Origin: VXRD01 sp965232265
GTDB lineage: Bacteria; Latescibacterota; UBA2968
DNA: 64,000 nt
Assembly (NCBI GenBank): GCA_965232265.1
Contig: CBDDPH010000002.1
Span: 1,240,001-1,304,000 of the forward strand
Reading direction: 5' to 3'
This document shows, piece by piece, positions 50,894-60,109 of this stretch. Under the pieces are notes generated by a model. The model did not search any database, was not told the origin of the DNA, and was given only the letters and a program-made list of their open reading frames with translations. A program made the position numbers and the translations under genes. Numbering within the stretch: position 1 is the stretch's first letter; every line of letters starts with the position of its first letter.

Positions 50894-52528
50894 TCAAAAC
50901 GTCGCACCACCAACGCGCCTGCGAAGCCGATTGCGAACCAGAATCGCCACCAGATTCAGCGCCAGCACAATTCCCATCAGCAATAAGGTCGTCGTATAGA
51001 CCATGGGGCGAGCCGCCTCGACATTGGGCGACTGAAAACCCACATCGTAAATGTGGAACCCCAGATGCATAAACTTGCGTTCCAGGTGCAAAAAGGGCCA
51101 GATACCATCCACGGGCAGCGCAGGAGCCAATTTCACAACGCCAGTAATCATCAGCGGAGCCACTTCGCCAGCACCGCGTGCAATCACGAGAATAATGCCT
51201 GTGAGAATACCCGGCAGCGCGCCGGGCAAAACCACGCGCAAAATGGTCTGCAATTTGGTCGCCCCGAGTGCCAGCGACCCGGCACGCACATCGCTCGGCA
51301 CCGCAGAAAGCGCTTCTTCGGCTGAAACAATCATCACCGGCACCGTTAGCAATGCCAGCGTCAAAGACGCCCACAAAATGCCACCAGTACCATACGTGGG
51401 CGTGGGCAACGCTTCGGGAAAGAAGAGTTGGTCGATACTGCCGCCAATGCCATAGACAAAAAACCCCAAGCCAAACATACCAAAAACAATAGAAGGTACA
51501 CCCGCCAGATTATTAACCGCAATGCGAATCACGCGAACCAAGATACCTTGCCTGGCGTATTCGCGCAAATAGAGCGCGGCTAAGATGCCAAATGGCACAG
51601 CCGCCAAACTCATCAAAAAAACCATCATAACAGTGCCAAAGATCGCGGGAAATACCCCGCCTTCTGTATTGGACTCGCGGGGTTCATCAAATAAAAATTC
51701 TGCGACGCGCGAAAAATAAACACGCGCTTTTCCCAAAATCCCCAGTTGATTGGGACGATAGGCGCGTACGACATCCGCCGTGGCAATCTGCCGCACCTCA
51801 CCGCCAATTAACCGCACATCTACGCGGTAAATTTCGTTGGCTGCTCGCAACTGCGCCAACTGGTCGGCCAACTGTTCATAAGCTGCCCAATAGGATCTGC
51901 TCTCTCGATCAATCGCGCCAATTTCATCGGCATTTCCATCACCCAATTCTATCTCGCGTTTTTTTAGGCGCAGACTTTCAATTTGCCGATTTAAGTCGCC
52001 AATCGCATCTTTTTCAATTTGCCTAATCTGTTCGTGTCGTTCCCGGGTATTATCCAATTGTGCTTGCAGAACATCCCAGGTATTCGACACCTGGGTTTCA
52101 CCTTCGTACAGAGCTTCGATAAACCCATAAAAATTGCCCCACTCGCGCCGCTCAAAAACCACCGCATCTACGGGATAGTCCGTGGATTGAATATCCGATT
52201 CATCTATCCACTGAAAATCGCTGCCATACACATCGCGATTACCCACTTTGAGCTGAATGCGAAATTGCCCGGACCCCTTTCGATGCGACGCGGGAATCTC
52301 CTGCTTCTCCCACCGCTGCCCCATCGCCCTCCGACCATCTTTGAATACCACTGCTTCGATATCCGAGGGCCAGAAAAATCCAGTACCATTGTACATAACC
52401 AGCGCGACCAGCCCTGTAATCATAAGCAAACAAAGTGCCAACGCGCTCCCGGTCAACCAGATAAATGGCACACCTGTTTTCCAAACCTGTGCTGTAGAGC
52501 CTCTATTCAGTAAATTCTTCACATTCAT
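50894..52528 (-). CDS. pstA: Phosphate ABC transporter permease PstA, long form
   Basis: A 544-residue permease. A helix at about 25-48 is followed by an extended, coiled-coil-rich insert (about 70-265, heptad-like with DLNRQIESLRLKKREIELGD), then about five helices of the ABC permease core with the EAA loop SLALGATKLQTILRVVLPGALPG. Standard PstA is about 280-300 residues; the long form is known in some Gram-negative lineages such as Pseudomonas. Part of the pst operon; overlaps neither neighbour. Confidence 0.92.
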   Translation of the reverse strand: MNVKNLLNRGSTAQVWKTGVPFIWLTGSALALCLLMITGLVALVMYNGTGFFWPSDIEAVVFKDGRRAMGQRWEKQEIPASHRKGSGQFRIQLKVGNRDVYGSDFQWIDESDIQSTDYPVDAVVFERREWGNFYGFIEALYEGETQVSNTWDVLQAQLDNTRERHEQIRQIEKDAIGDLNRQIESLRLKKREIELGDGNADEIGAIDRESRSYWAAYEQLADQLAQLRAANEIYRVDVRLIGGEVRQIATADVVRAYRPNQLGILGKARVYFSRVAEFLFDEPRESNTEGGVFPAIFGTVMMVFLMSLAAVPFGILAALYLREYARQGILVRVIRIAVNNLAGVPSIVFGMFGLGFFVYGIGGSIDQLFFPEALPTPTYGTGGILWASLTLALLTVPVMIVSAEEALSAVPSDVRAGSLALGATKLQTILRVVLPGALPGILTGIILVIARGAGEVAPLMITGVVKLAPALPVDGIWPFLHLERKFMHLGFHIYDVGFQSPNVEAARPMVYTTTLLLMGIVLALNLVAILVRNRLRRRVGGATF

Positions 52529-52538
52529 CTCCAGAACA

Positions 52539-54767
52539 TCATATCCTGCTATACTTTTCGCGCAAACGCTGCCGCACCACTTCTGCCAACGTATTCACCA
52601 AAAAAGTAATCGCCGCCAGCAAAACCCCTGTCAAAAACAACACGCGATAAAGCGTACCTTCATGGGGTGCTTCGGGAATCTCCACGGCGATATTGGCCGA
52701 CATCGTACGCATGCCATTAAAAATGCTCCAATCCAGAATCGGCGTATTGCCCGTAGCCATCAACACAATCATCGTTTCGCCCACAGCGCGGCCAAATCCA
52801 ATCATAGTCGCAGAAAAAATACCCGGGCTCGCCGTGGGCAACACCACGCGGATAGCCGTTTGCCAAGGCGTTGCGCCAAGCGCGAGTGACCCGGCGCGCA
52901 GATGCTGCGGCACACTCGACAGGGCATCTTCGCAGATCGTGTAGATAATGGGTACTACGGCAAAGCCCATGGCAAAGCCCACCACCAGACAATTGCGCTG
53001 ATCGTAGCGCGTACCCGTTGTACCGAGCAACCAGCTTTGAAAATTGCCGCCAAACAAAAGCGATTCCGCCAAAGGGCCGAGTGCGAACGAAAGATAGAGC
53101 GCGAACAACGCGATACCAGCAAGCAAGGTTAGAATCCAGCGATCCGGTATTCTGCGTGCAAAATCTTCGGACATCTGTCCCCACGCCCACGCGCATATCA
53201 CCACCACAATGGGTACACAGGGCAACAACAACAGCGCACCCACAATCCTCGTTTCCAGCAGCGGTGCCAACCACAAACCAGCTAAAAAGCCCAGAATCAC
53301 ACTGGGAAGCGAGGCCATCAACTCCACCACGGGCTTGACCACACTACGCACACCGGGAGAGGCAAATTCCGATGTGTAAATCGCCGCCAGAACAGACAGA
53401 GGCAACGCGAATAACATGGCGTAAAGCGTGCCTTTAAATGTGCCAAATATCAAAGGCACAAGACTCAACTTGGGTTCAAAATCATCCGACCCACCCGTGG
53501 ATTGCCACACGTATTGAGGCGCCGTATATCCCTCGTACCACACTTTGCCAAAAAGCGTTTGTAACGTTACTTCGGGATGTGGATTTTGAAGGTCGAAATC
53601 CGTCACCTGACCCGACTTACTCACAGTCAAAAAACCATCTGCTTTGGGCGCGAACGCCATGGTTTGGATGGGGCCATCACCGCGCAATTGAAAAAACGTT
53701 TGTTCCGATGTCATGTGATGCAATGCAACCATACCCGATACATCGCCCGATAAAAACTGTTTGTCGCGAGCAGACGACGCCAGTGCAGTCACCGCCATCG
53801 GGTGAGACTGCAAAGTGTGGACCTTTTTAAACACCCTTTTATTGTCGCCCTCGCTCGTCCTGACGGGCATCCAGACAGACACACGACCGCCCACATCGCC
53901 CACGACGAGCGACACATCACCCAGCACAAAATCCAGCGCAGACACCGCCTGATCGGAAACCCGAAAATAATCCAACAACCTGGGATTGGAACCCGCCCGT
54001 CCAATTTCCCATCGAAAGACTTCACCTCGGTCTGTGCCCACCAGAACATAGCGTCCCGATTTTGCCACAGCACCCACCCTGGCCCGTCCCTTGATCTCAT
54101 CGGTTAAATCATATCTGCGAACCGTTGTTTTACCACCGCCCAAAAGACCGCGCTGTGTTTCGGAAATGCCCAAAACGAGCTGCCCGGAATCCGCAATACC
54201 AAGTACTGTGCCTCGGGATTTTCCATCGTGCCGAAATACGAGATGCACAAGAGCTTGATCGGTCAGATCCATCACCGACTCAACAGAAAAAGACGGCGTC
54301 ACAATCTGCTTGCCCTCCGCATCGTAATCCACGGCAAAATTCACGCGGCAGCCCAGCATTGTACCGTCATCCAGCCCCAGACCAACATGCGTATTATCCA
54401 GAGCGCGATAAGCCGCTCGAATACGCCGTCCCTGTAGTTCGGAGGGATACACGGACTTTGTCACCGACTTTGTAGTCATATCCACAAAATCAATCCCCGC
54501 TTCATGCACGACAAACATCACGGCCTGATAGGGATCAACCCCCGTACACAGAACCGGCTGACGGTGCGAAAAATCAAAGGTATGCGCCCTGGACACGCTC
54601 GGCTTCAAAAACAGGGGATAGGACGCCATCAACACAAAAAGGAAAATGCCCAGCACCGACAGGATCACCCCAATGCCGCCGGCAGTGATTATCCACCGCC
54701 CAGTGCGATCCATCAGGCGCGCGCCTGGCGTAATACCGGGCAATTGTCGCTTTGAAGTTGGTTTCAT
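52539..54767 (-). CDS. pstC: Phosphate ABC transporter permease PstC, long form with propeller insert
   Basis: A 742-residue permease. A first helix (about 25-48) is followed by a large beta-rich insert (about 55-420) that looks like a WD40-type propeller with repeated GDVGGRVSVW and SGDVSGMVALHH units, then the permease core with EAA loop SLALGATPWQTAIRVVLPTASPG. Standard PstC is about 310-330 residues; long PstC with an insert occurs in Pseudomonas-type systems. ATG 54767 is preferred, since an in-frame start at 54899 would run through the palindromic repeat at 54828-54843. Confidence 0.9.
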   Translation of the reverse strand: MKPTSKRQLPGITPGARLMDRTGRWIITAGGIGVILSVLGIFLFVLMASYPLFLKPSVSRAHTFDFSHRQPVLCTGVDPYQAVMFVVHEAGIDFVDMTTKSVTKSVYPSELQGRRIRAAYRALDNTHVGLGLDDGTMLGCRVNFAVDYDAEGKQIVTPSFSVESVMDLTDQALVHLVFRHDGKSRGTVLGIADSGQLVLGISETQRGLLGGGKTTVRRYDLTDEIKGRARVGAVAKSGRYVLVGTDRGEVFRWEIGRAGSNPRLLDYFRVSDQAVSALDFVLGDVSLVVGDVGGRVSVWMPVRTSEGDNKRVFKKVHTLQSHPMAVTALASSARDKQFLSGDVSGMVALHHMTSEQTFFQLRGDGPIQTMAFAPKADGFLTVSKSGQVTDFDLQNPHPEVTLQTLFGKVWYEGYTAPQYVWQSTGGSDDFEPKLSLVPLIFGTFKGTLYAMLFALPLSVLAAIYTSEFASPGVRSVVKPVVELMASLPSVILGFLAGLWLAPLLETRIVGALLLLPCVPIVVVICAWAWGQMSEDFARRIPDRWILTLLAGIALFALYLSFALGPLAESLLFGGNFQSWLLGTTGTRYDQRNCLVVGFAMGFAVVPIIYTICEDALSSVPQHLRAGSLALGATPWQTAIRVVLPTASPGIFSATMIGFGRAVGETMIVLMATGNTPILDWSIFNGMRTMSANIAVEIPEAPHEGTLYRVLFLTGVLLAAITFLVNTLAEVVRQRLREKYSRI

Positions 54768-54827
54768 AAGAAGGGTATGCCGTTTCAAACGGCAATGAGA
54801 AGGGTGAAACGCAAAAGGTGAGATGTA

Positions 54828-54843
54828 GCGAAAAATTTTTCGC
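54828..54843. repeat. GGGCGAAA-family palindrome, shorter copy
   Basis: Perfect GCGAAAAATTTTTCGC core in the 175-nt gap between pstS and pstC. It could affect the relative expression of pstS and the downstream permeases. Confidence 0.6.
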
Positions 54844-54942
54844 CCACCGCCAATGCCATTGTAGGGACGAGGCATGCCGCGCCCATTTTTAACATACAAG
54901 AGACAGAGGCTGGTCTAATGTCTAACGTCTCACCGCTGGCAG

Positions 54943-55920
54943 TTAGGGTGTTTGGATGGGTAACTGTAACTTATCGAGTTCCTCTTTAACCACCTGATAG
55001 GGCAGGGGCATATATCCATCTTTTACCACAATTTCCTGCCCTTCTTTGGAAAAAATGAACTTACAAAATTCCCGCACCAGAGGATCGAGGGGTTTATGGG
55101 GTGCCTTGTTGATGTACAAATACAAAAAACGCCCCAGAGGATAAGATCCATCTATCACATTTTCTATCGTACCCTCTCTAAAGGGTTCGCCAGTTTCCAG
55201 CGCCAGAGGTACGACGCGCACACCAGAGGTCTTGTAACCAATGCCACTATAACCCATGCTATACCTGTCTTCGGCCACGCCCTGCACAACCGAAGCAGAC
55301 CCGGGTTGCTCTTTTACTTCGTCTTTGAAATCGCCCTTAAACAACGCGTGATCTTTGAAGAACCCATAAGTGCCCGACGCGGAATTGCGCCCGTACAGGC
55401 TAAATGCGGCATTTTTCCAATCGCCTTCCAAACCCAACTGCCCCCATCTCGCAATATTTTCTCTGTACTCACCGCGTCGCGTCTTGGAAAAAATTGCATC
55501 TACCTGCTGCAAAGTCAACCCGTTTATGGGATTGTCTTTATTCACAAAAACAGCCAGTGCATCCAGCGAGGCGCGCAACAATGTTGGTGGATATCCAAAA
55601 TGCTTTTCAAATTTGTCAATTTCCGAAGCCTTCATCGGGCGTGACATCGGCCCGAATTGTGCCGTCCCCTCAATCAGCGCGGGCGGTGCAGTGCTCGACC
55701 CCTTGCCCTCAACCTGAATCGTTACATTGGGATAGTACTTGCGGAACCCCTCCAGCCAAAGCGTCATCAAATTATTCATCGTATCTGACCCAATGCTGTT
55801 GGCACTTCCGGAAACCCCACTCACTTTTTGATACGTGGAAACAGACGACTCTTGCTGCGCCTGAACTGTAGCTGGTATCAAAACAGCCATACATGCAATC
55901 ATGCAAATAAATTTGGTCAT
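54943..55920 (-). CDS. pstS: Phosphate ABC transporter substrate-binding protein PstS
   Basis: A 325-residue periplasmic phosphate-binding protein with a signal peptide ending VQA before QQESS. Phosphate-binding loops are visible: SANSIGSDTMNNLM, GKGSSTAPPALIEGTAQFGPMSR and YGRNSASGTYGFF. GGGGAG lies before the ATG. It is the first gene of the pst operon, with a Pho-box-like site upstream. The gap to pstC (175 nt) contains a palindrome, which fits its usual higher expression. Confidence 0.96.
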   Translation of the reverse strand: MTKFICMIACMAVLIPATVQAQQESSVSTYQKVSGVSGSANSIGSDTMNNLMTLWLEGFRKYYPNVTIQVEGKGSSTAPPALIEGTAQFGPMSRPMKASEIDKFEKHFGYPPTLLRASLDALAVFVNKDNPINGLTLQQVDAIFSKTRRGEYRENIARWGQLGLEGDWKNAAFSLYGRNSASGTYGFFKDHALFKGDFKDEVKEQPGSASVVQGVAEDRYSMGYSGIGYKTSGVRVVPLALETGEPFREGTIENVIDGSYPLGRFLYLYINKAPHKPLDPLVREFCKFIFSKEGQEIVVKDGYMPLPYQVVKEELDKLQLPIQTP

Positions 55921-55977
55921 TCAATCTCCCCTGGCGTAGTGTAAGAAAAAAAATAAACCTGTATCGCGTTACACATG

Positions 55978-56004
55978 TGACAAAAGCACGACATTTATGT
56001 GATA
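55978..56004 (-). promoter_or_regulatory. Pho-box-like direct repeats upstream of pstS
   Basis: On the minus strand the half-sites TATCA (from 56004), TGTCG (from 55993) and TGTCA (from 55982) start exactly 11 nt apart, as in PhoB boxes (two TGTCA-type heptamers spaced 11 bp). The last is about 58 nt before the pstS start. Confidence 0.65.
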
Positions 56005-56005
56005 A

Positions 56006-56959
56006 TCAAAACTTAACATATAGCGTCAGCCGGGGAATCACCTCCATATCTGAATCTGGCGCCTGAAAACTCGTGCCCATCACATTGGGCATGATGTGAA
56101 TATCCTTTACGGGTTCAATGTCAAGCCCTCCGAGAAAGCAGTATTCCCCATCGTCGTCAGACTTATCGTCTGGATCGAAGAAATCGCTGCGAGCAAACAC
56201 CTTTATCTTTTCGCCAATCTGTCCTGCGCCGAACAGTGAAAGTCCGCGCATCTGTGCGGTATGGTTGCGCCAGTGCACAAAGCCTTCCAAACCACCGTGG
56301 AAATTTTTCTTTTTTAACCCGATAAACGCAGCAAAAGTCGTGCGATCTCGATTATCTGGGCGTTTTTCCCAATCGACATAAGCCGTCAAATTCAGTGTGC
56401 CTGGCTCAAAGTGCAACAGCCCGTAAACTTTCTTGTATTTATCCGTCTCAGAACTTTGTCCGCTGCCATTGGCCAGCATAATCCGGGCATTCACCTTGCC
56501 AGCTTCATCCAATCGCGTGTAATACGCAATGCCCAGATCAGCCGACGAGGCAATTTTTTTTCGATCCATGAGGGTCTTCTCGACCGACCGATAACCCCAA
56601 ACAGACTCTGATACGTTCCATGTTGGCGTACCAGACAGCCCCATATAGATCGCATGGCCATTTTTGCGATAGCGCAAATACGCGTGCTTTACAAACGGTT
56701 CTATTTTTTGATCACTATTAAATCCCGCATCCCTGGCTTCCAGACGAACCCGTCCAGAGAATGCGTCGTTCCACTTCAGGTCATGGGTGAGATAAATGCG
56801 TCGAAACCGAAAGCCATTCTCTTCTTCTCCATTTCCCCTGACGATATAATAATCGGCAAACATAACACCATGGAGCCTGGTATCTATAGCTTCACTCCGT
56901 CCTGCCAATACAAAACCCAAACACAACAGTATTCCCCAAATTGCTTTACAAACGCGCAT
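56006..56959 (-). CDS. Porin-like outer-membrane protein, possibly phosphate-selective (OprO/P-like)
   Basis: A 317-residue outer-membrane barrel protein with signal peptide ending GRSEA. Strands such as GFRFRRIYLTHDLKW, AFSGRVRLEARDAG and FVKHAYLRYRKNG resemble phosphate-selective porins O and P. It ends RLTLYVKF, a terminal Phe. ATG 56959 has GGAGGGAG before it. A six-unit Pho-box-like array lies upstream, and pstS lies downstream, both of which support a phosphate-starvation role. The gene is shorter than OprP, so the family call is moderate. Confidence 0.8.
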   Translation of the reverse strand: MRVCKAIWGILLCLGFVLAGRSEAIDTRLHGVMFADYYIVRGNGEEENGFRFRRIYLTHDLKWNDAFSGRVRLEARDAGFNSDQKIEPFVKHAYLRYRKNGHAIYMGLSGTPTWNVSESVWGYRSVEKTLMDRKKIASSADLGIAYYTRLDEAGKVNARIMLANGSGQSSETDKYKKVYGLLHFEPGTLNLTAYVDWEKRPDNRDRTTFAAFIGLKKKNFHGGLEGFVHWRNHTAQMRGLSLFGAGQIGEKIKVFARSDFFDPDDKSDDDGEYCFLGGLDIEPVKDIHIMPNVMGTSFQAPDSDMEVIPRLTLYVKF

Positions 56960-57020
56960 GTGCTCTCCCTCCGAATTGGTGGATAAACGATGTTCTCCGC
57001 AACAAGACATCGCTACAATA

Positions 57021-57080
57021 TTACAAATTACCTGCAAAATCGTTACGTATCGGTCACATAATTGTGACATTTGTGTTACA
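57021..57080 (-). promoter_or_regulatory. Six-unit Pho-box-like array upstream of the porin gene
   Basis: Minus-strand half-sites start at 57080 (TGTAA), 57069 (TGTCA), 57058 (TGTGA), 57047 (CGTAA), 57036 (TGCAG) and 57025 (TGTAA), each exactly 11 nt apart. This periodicity matches tandem PhoB-type boxes. It lies 60-120 nt before the porin start. Confidence 0.7.
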
Positions 57081-57137
57081 AATACGCCATTTCATCCTTT
57101 CTTTAGGGATTCTTCCCGCTAACTCTCTTCTCAAAAG

Positions 57138-57173
57138 AAAAGGTCGGATGGATTTATGCCCATCCGACCTTTT
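57138..57173. other. Long terminator-like hairpin between divergent genes
   Basis: A 14-bp perfect stem AAAAGGTCGGATGG / CCATCCGACCTTTT around an 8-nt loop, T-rich on both strands. It lies in the 312-nt gap 56960-57271 between the divergent porin and ppk genes, where a terminator is not expected. It could insulate the two promoters, end an unseen small RNA, or shape the ppk leader. Confidence 0.7.
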
Positions 57174-57271
57174 CCTCAAGATCGCCGTTTTCATTTGACA
57201 ATCTGCTCTATACCACATTATAATATCTCATATTTAACGCAATTCCGTCGCTTCTTCCCCCGGAGTGTGTT

Positions 57272-59392
57272 ATGGACCTCGGCGATACCGGTCTCTATTT
57301 TAACAGAGAACTTTCGTGGTTGCGCTTTAATCAGCGCGTATTACAAGAAGCCCGTACCTCCGAAAATCCCTTGCTGGAACGGGTCAAATTTCTGGGCATT
57401 GTTGCCAACAACCTCGACGAATTTTTTGAAGTCCGCGTAGCGGGACTGCTCCAGCAAGTAGAAGCGGGTATTTCCGACTACGGTCCCGATGGCCTCCTGC
57501 CGGAAGAACAATTTTCGGCCATATCAAAAGAAGCCCATCGCATGGTCGATGAGCAATACGCCTGCTGGAACGACGAACTCCTTCCCGCACTGCGCGATGC
57601 AGATGTTCACATCCGCACCATCAGCACGCTTTCCAAACGCGAAAAATCCTTCCTCGACGACTACTGTCACGCAGAACTCTACCCGGTTTTAACCCCACTC
57701 ACCATCAGCCCCGCACACCCATTACCGCGTCTGATCAACAAAGCCCTCTGCATCGCCCTTTTGCTCAAAAACCGCGAAGGGGAAACACTGCTCGGCGTCG
57801 TGCAAGTTCCCCGTCTGTTGCCGCGTCTGATTCGCTTGCCCCGCGAAGAAGACGGCCAGCGCATCGACTTCGTCTTCCTCGCCGATATTGTCCAGGCGCA
57901 TATTCCCGAACTTTTTCGGGGATATCAAATTCTCGACTCGGCTGCATTCCGCATCACCCGAAACAGCGATCTCTACTTAGATGAAGAAGAAACCGACGAC
58001 TTATTGCTCGCCATTGAAGACGAGTTGCAAAACCGACGCAAAGGCGATACGGTCCGCCTCGAAATCGAGGCCGATGCCAACCGGGCACTTGTCAAACGCT
58101 TACAATCGACATACAGTTTAAAAAACAATCAGGTGTATCAGGTCAACGGCCCGGTGAATCTCAACCGTTTGATGGGACTCTATAGCGCGACACCCAGACC
58201 CGATTTGAAATATTCACCCTATCACCCGCCCGATCAAACTTACAAGGAAATCGATACCCTCTTTGACCAGATAAAACAAAAAGATATACTGCTCCACCAT
58301 CCCTACGATGCCTTTACCCCCGTTGTTCAATTCGTCAATGCAGCGGCAACCGATCCCGGTGTACTCGCCATCAAACAGACACTCTATCGCACCAGCGAAG
58401 ATTCGCCCGTTATCGATGCACTAATTCGCGCAGCAGAGGCGGGTAAAGAAGTCACTGTGGTGGTCGAACTCAAAGCGCGATTTGACGAAGAATCCAATAT
58501 TCGATGGGCGCGCCGCCTTCAGGATGCGGGTGTATGCGTCGTATATGGCGTCGTGGGCCTTAAAACGCACTGCAAACTCTCACTGCTGGTCAGACGTGAA
58601 ACCAACAACGGGCTACGTCGCTACGCCCACATCGGCACGGGCAATTACAATCCCTCAACCGCCCGACTTTATACGGACCTGGGATTGTTCACAGCGCGCG
58701 AAGACATCACCAATGATGTAGCCGAAGTTTTTAATCTGCTCACCACGCAATCTGCACATCCCGAAGTCAGCAAGATGCTCATTGCGCCCTACACCATGCT
58801 CGACTCTATCCTTCAAAAAATCGACCGCGAAATCGAGCATGCCCGCAAAGGCCGCACAGCCCGTATTGTTGCGAAAATGAATTCACTTCAAGATCCCAAA
58901 GTCATTCGCGCGCTATATCGCGCATCGCAAAACGGCGTGCAAATTGACCTGATCGTGCGCGGTCTATGCTGTCTGCGTGCGGGTGTTCCCGGTATAAGTG
59001 ACAACATCAGGGTACGCAGCATCATCGGGCGATTTTTGGAACACAGCCGCGTCTATTATTTTGAAAATGACGGAAATCCCGACGTGTACATCGGCAGTGC
59101 GGATTGGATGCCTCGAAATTTGCGCCGCCGCGTAGAAACGCTCTGTCCCATCGAAGACCCAGACTTAATTACACGGATAAAATCAGAACTCCTCAGCACC
59201 TGCTTTGCCGACAACGTCAAATCGCGCGAATTCCTGCCCGATGGCACAGACCGCCACATTGAACCCGCCCCAAACGAACCCGCATTCTGCATGCACGACA
59301 TGCTCATGAACCTTTCCTTGGGTGAACCCGTCGATATCCCCGACTTTTTTGCCCAAACACCTTCCTCAATCGAATCGGCCGCTGCGACTTAA
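57272..59392 (+). CDS. ppk: Polyphosphate kinase 1
   Basis: A 706-residue PPK1 that polymerises phosphate from ATP. N-domain start YFNRELSWLRFNQRVLQEA, then VANNLDEFFEVRVAGL, catalytic His region YAHIGTGNYNPSTARLYTDLGLF and the GLKTHCKLSLLVRRE region with the second His are all clear. CGGAG lies 7 nt before the ATG. Its place beside pstSCAB-phoU and a porin gives a complete phosphate uptake and storage block. Its 3' end overlaps the convergent potassium channel gene by 27 nt. Confidence 0.97.
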   Translation: MDLGDTGLYFNRELSWLRFNQRVLQEARTSENPLLERVKFLGIVANNLDEFFEVRVAGLLQQVEAGISDYGPDGLLPEEQFSAISKEAHRMVDEQYACWNDELLPALRDADVHIRTISTLSKREKSFLDDYCHAELYPVLTPLTISPAHPLPRLINKALCIALLLKNREGETLLGVVQVPRLLPRLIRLPREEDGQRIDFVFLADIVQAHIPELFRGYQILDSAAFRITRNSDLYLDEEETDDLLLAIEDELQNRRKGDTVRLEIEADANRALVKRLQSTYSLKNNQVYQVNGPVNLNRLMGLYSATPRPDLKYSPYHPPDQTYKEIDTLFDQIKQKDILLHHPYDAFTPVVQFVNAAATDPGVLAIKQTLYRTSEDSPVIDALIRAAEAGKEVTVVVELKARFDEESNIRWARRLQDAGVCVVYGVVGLKTHCKLSLLVRRETNNGLRRYAHIGTGNYNPSTARLYTDLGLFTAREDITNDVAEVFNLLTTQSAHPEVSKMLIAPYTMLDSILQKIDREIEHARKGRTARIVAKMNSLQDPKVIRALYRASQNGVQIDLIVRGLCCLRAGVPGISDNIRVRSIIGRFLEHSRVYYFENDGNPDVYIGSADWMPRNLRRRVETLCPIEDPDLITRIKSELLSTCFADNVKSREFLPDGTDRHIEPAPNEPAFCMHDMLMNLSLGEPVDIPDFFAQTPSSIESAAAT

Positions 59393-60109
59393 ATGCAGTC
59401 CCACCAGGCGAGCAACCAGCACCGCCAGATAGGTTTGTCCCCAAACAGCTTCCAAAAGTGCCAGATTCTTCGCCATCCGGCTCACGGGCGTTATATCCCC
59501 ATAGCCCAGCGTGGTTATTGTAACAAAAGAAAAATAAATGAGATCTGAAAACTCACCCGAGACATGATCCGAAAACAAAATCGCATCTGGATTAAATAAT
59601 AACAGCGTTTCATAAAAAAATGCCCACAACAAGCCGCTCAAAAAATAAACGGCTATTCCACCCTGGATGGTATCTGCTGTGACCGTCGTCTCAGAAAAAA
59701 TCCGGTGTAAAAAGACCAGAAGGCATATCCCGTAAAACAGTTTATAAACGCTCGTCTCTGCCATCTCAAGCACTCTGGATACGTCCTCAGGCAGATCAAT
59801 AGCCTCGACAATTAAATGAAAACCAAATCCCAGAACCCCGAGTGCCAAACACAACGCCAATAGCCCTCTGTGAAGGCTCAACGTCCAGAGCACCGCTGCC
59901 ATAATCGGCAAAAAAAGAAACGGTAAAAAATACTCTCCCTCGCGCTCTAAAAACGGCATGGTAAAAAAAAGAAAAACCACTGAAAGGGCGAGAATAGTGT
60001 ATTTGTAGCTCGAAAAGCGCGCCCAGAATTTCAAATCTGGCCCTTTACTATTCAATCTCTCCACACTGATCCTCCCTTGCTCTCCATCCCCACCACGCTC
60101 CCCAATCAC
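59366..60109 (-). CDS. Ion_trans_2-type potassium channel
   Basis: A 247-residue protein with about six hydrophobic helices and a canonical K+ selectivity filter TITTLGYGDITP near residue 205, followed by the last helix. The N-terminal 30 residues are charged. A GTG start overlaps the previous sulfatase stop (GTGA). It has no regulatory RCK domain. It is divergent in function from neighbours but adds to the local theme of ion channels. The 27-nt overlap with ppk is tail-to-tail. Confidence 0.85.
   Translation of the reverse strand: MIGERGGDGEQGRISVERLNSKGPDLKFWARFSSYKYTILALSVVFLFFTMPFLEREGEYFLPFLFLPIMAAVLWTLSLHRGLLALCLALGVLGFGFHLIVEAIDLPEDVSRVLEMAETSVYKLFYGICLLVFLHRIFSETTVTADTIQGGIAVYFLSGLLWAFFYETLLLFNPDAILFSDHVSGEFSDLIYFSFVTITTLGYGDITPVSRMAKNLALLEAVWGQTYLAVLVARLVGLHLSRSGRFD

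Noticed and set aside
56941..57198. 85-codon plus-strand frame between porin and ppk
   Set aside because: Runs through the Pho-box array and hairpin, has no ribosome site and no family features.
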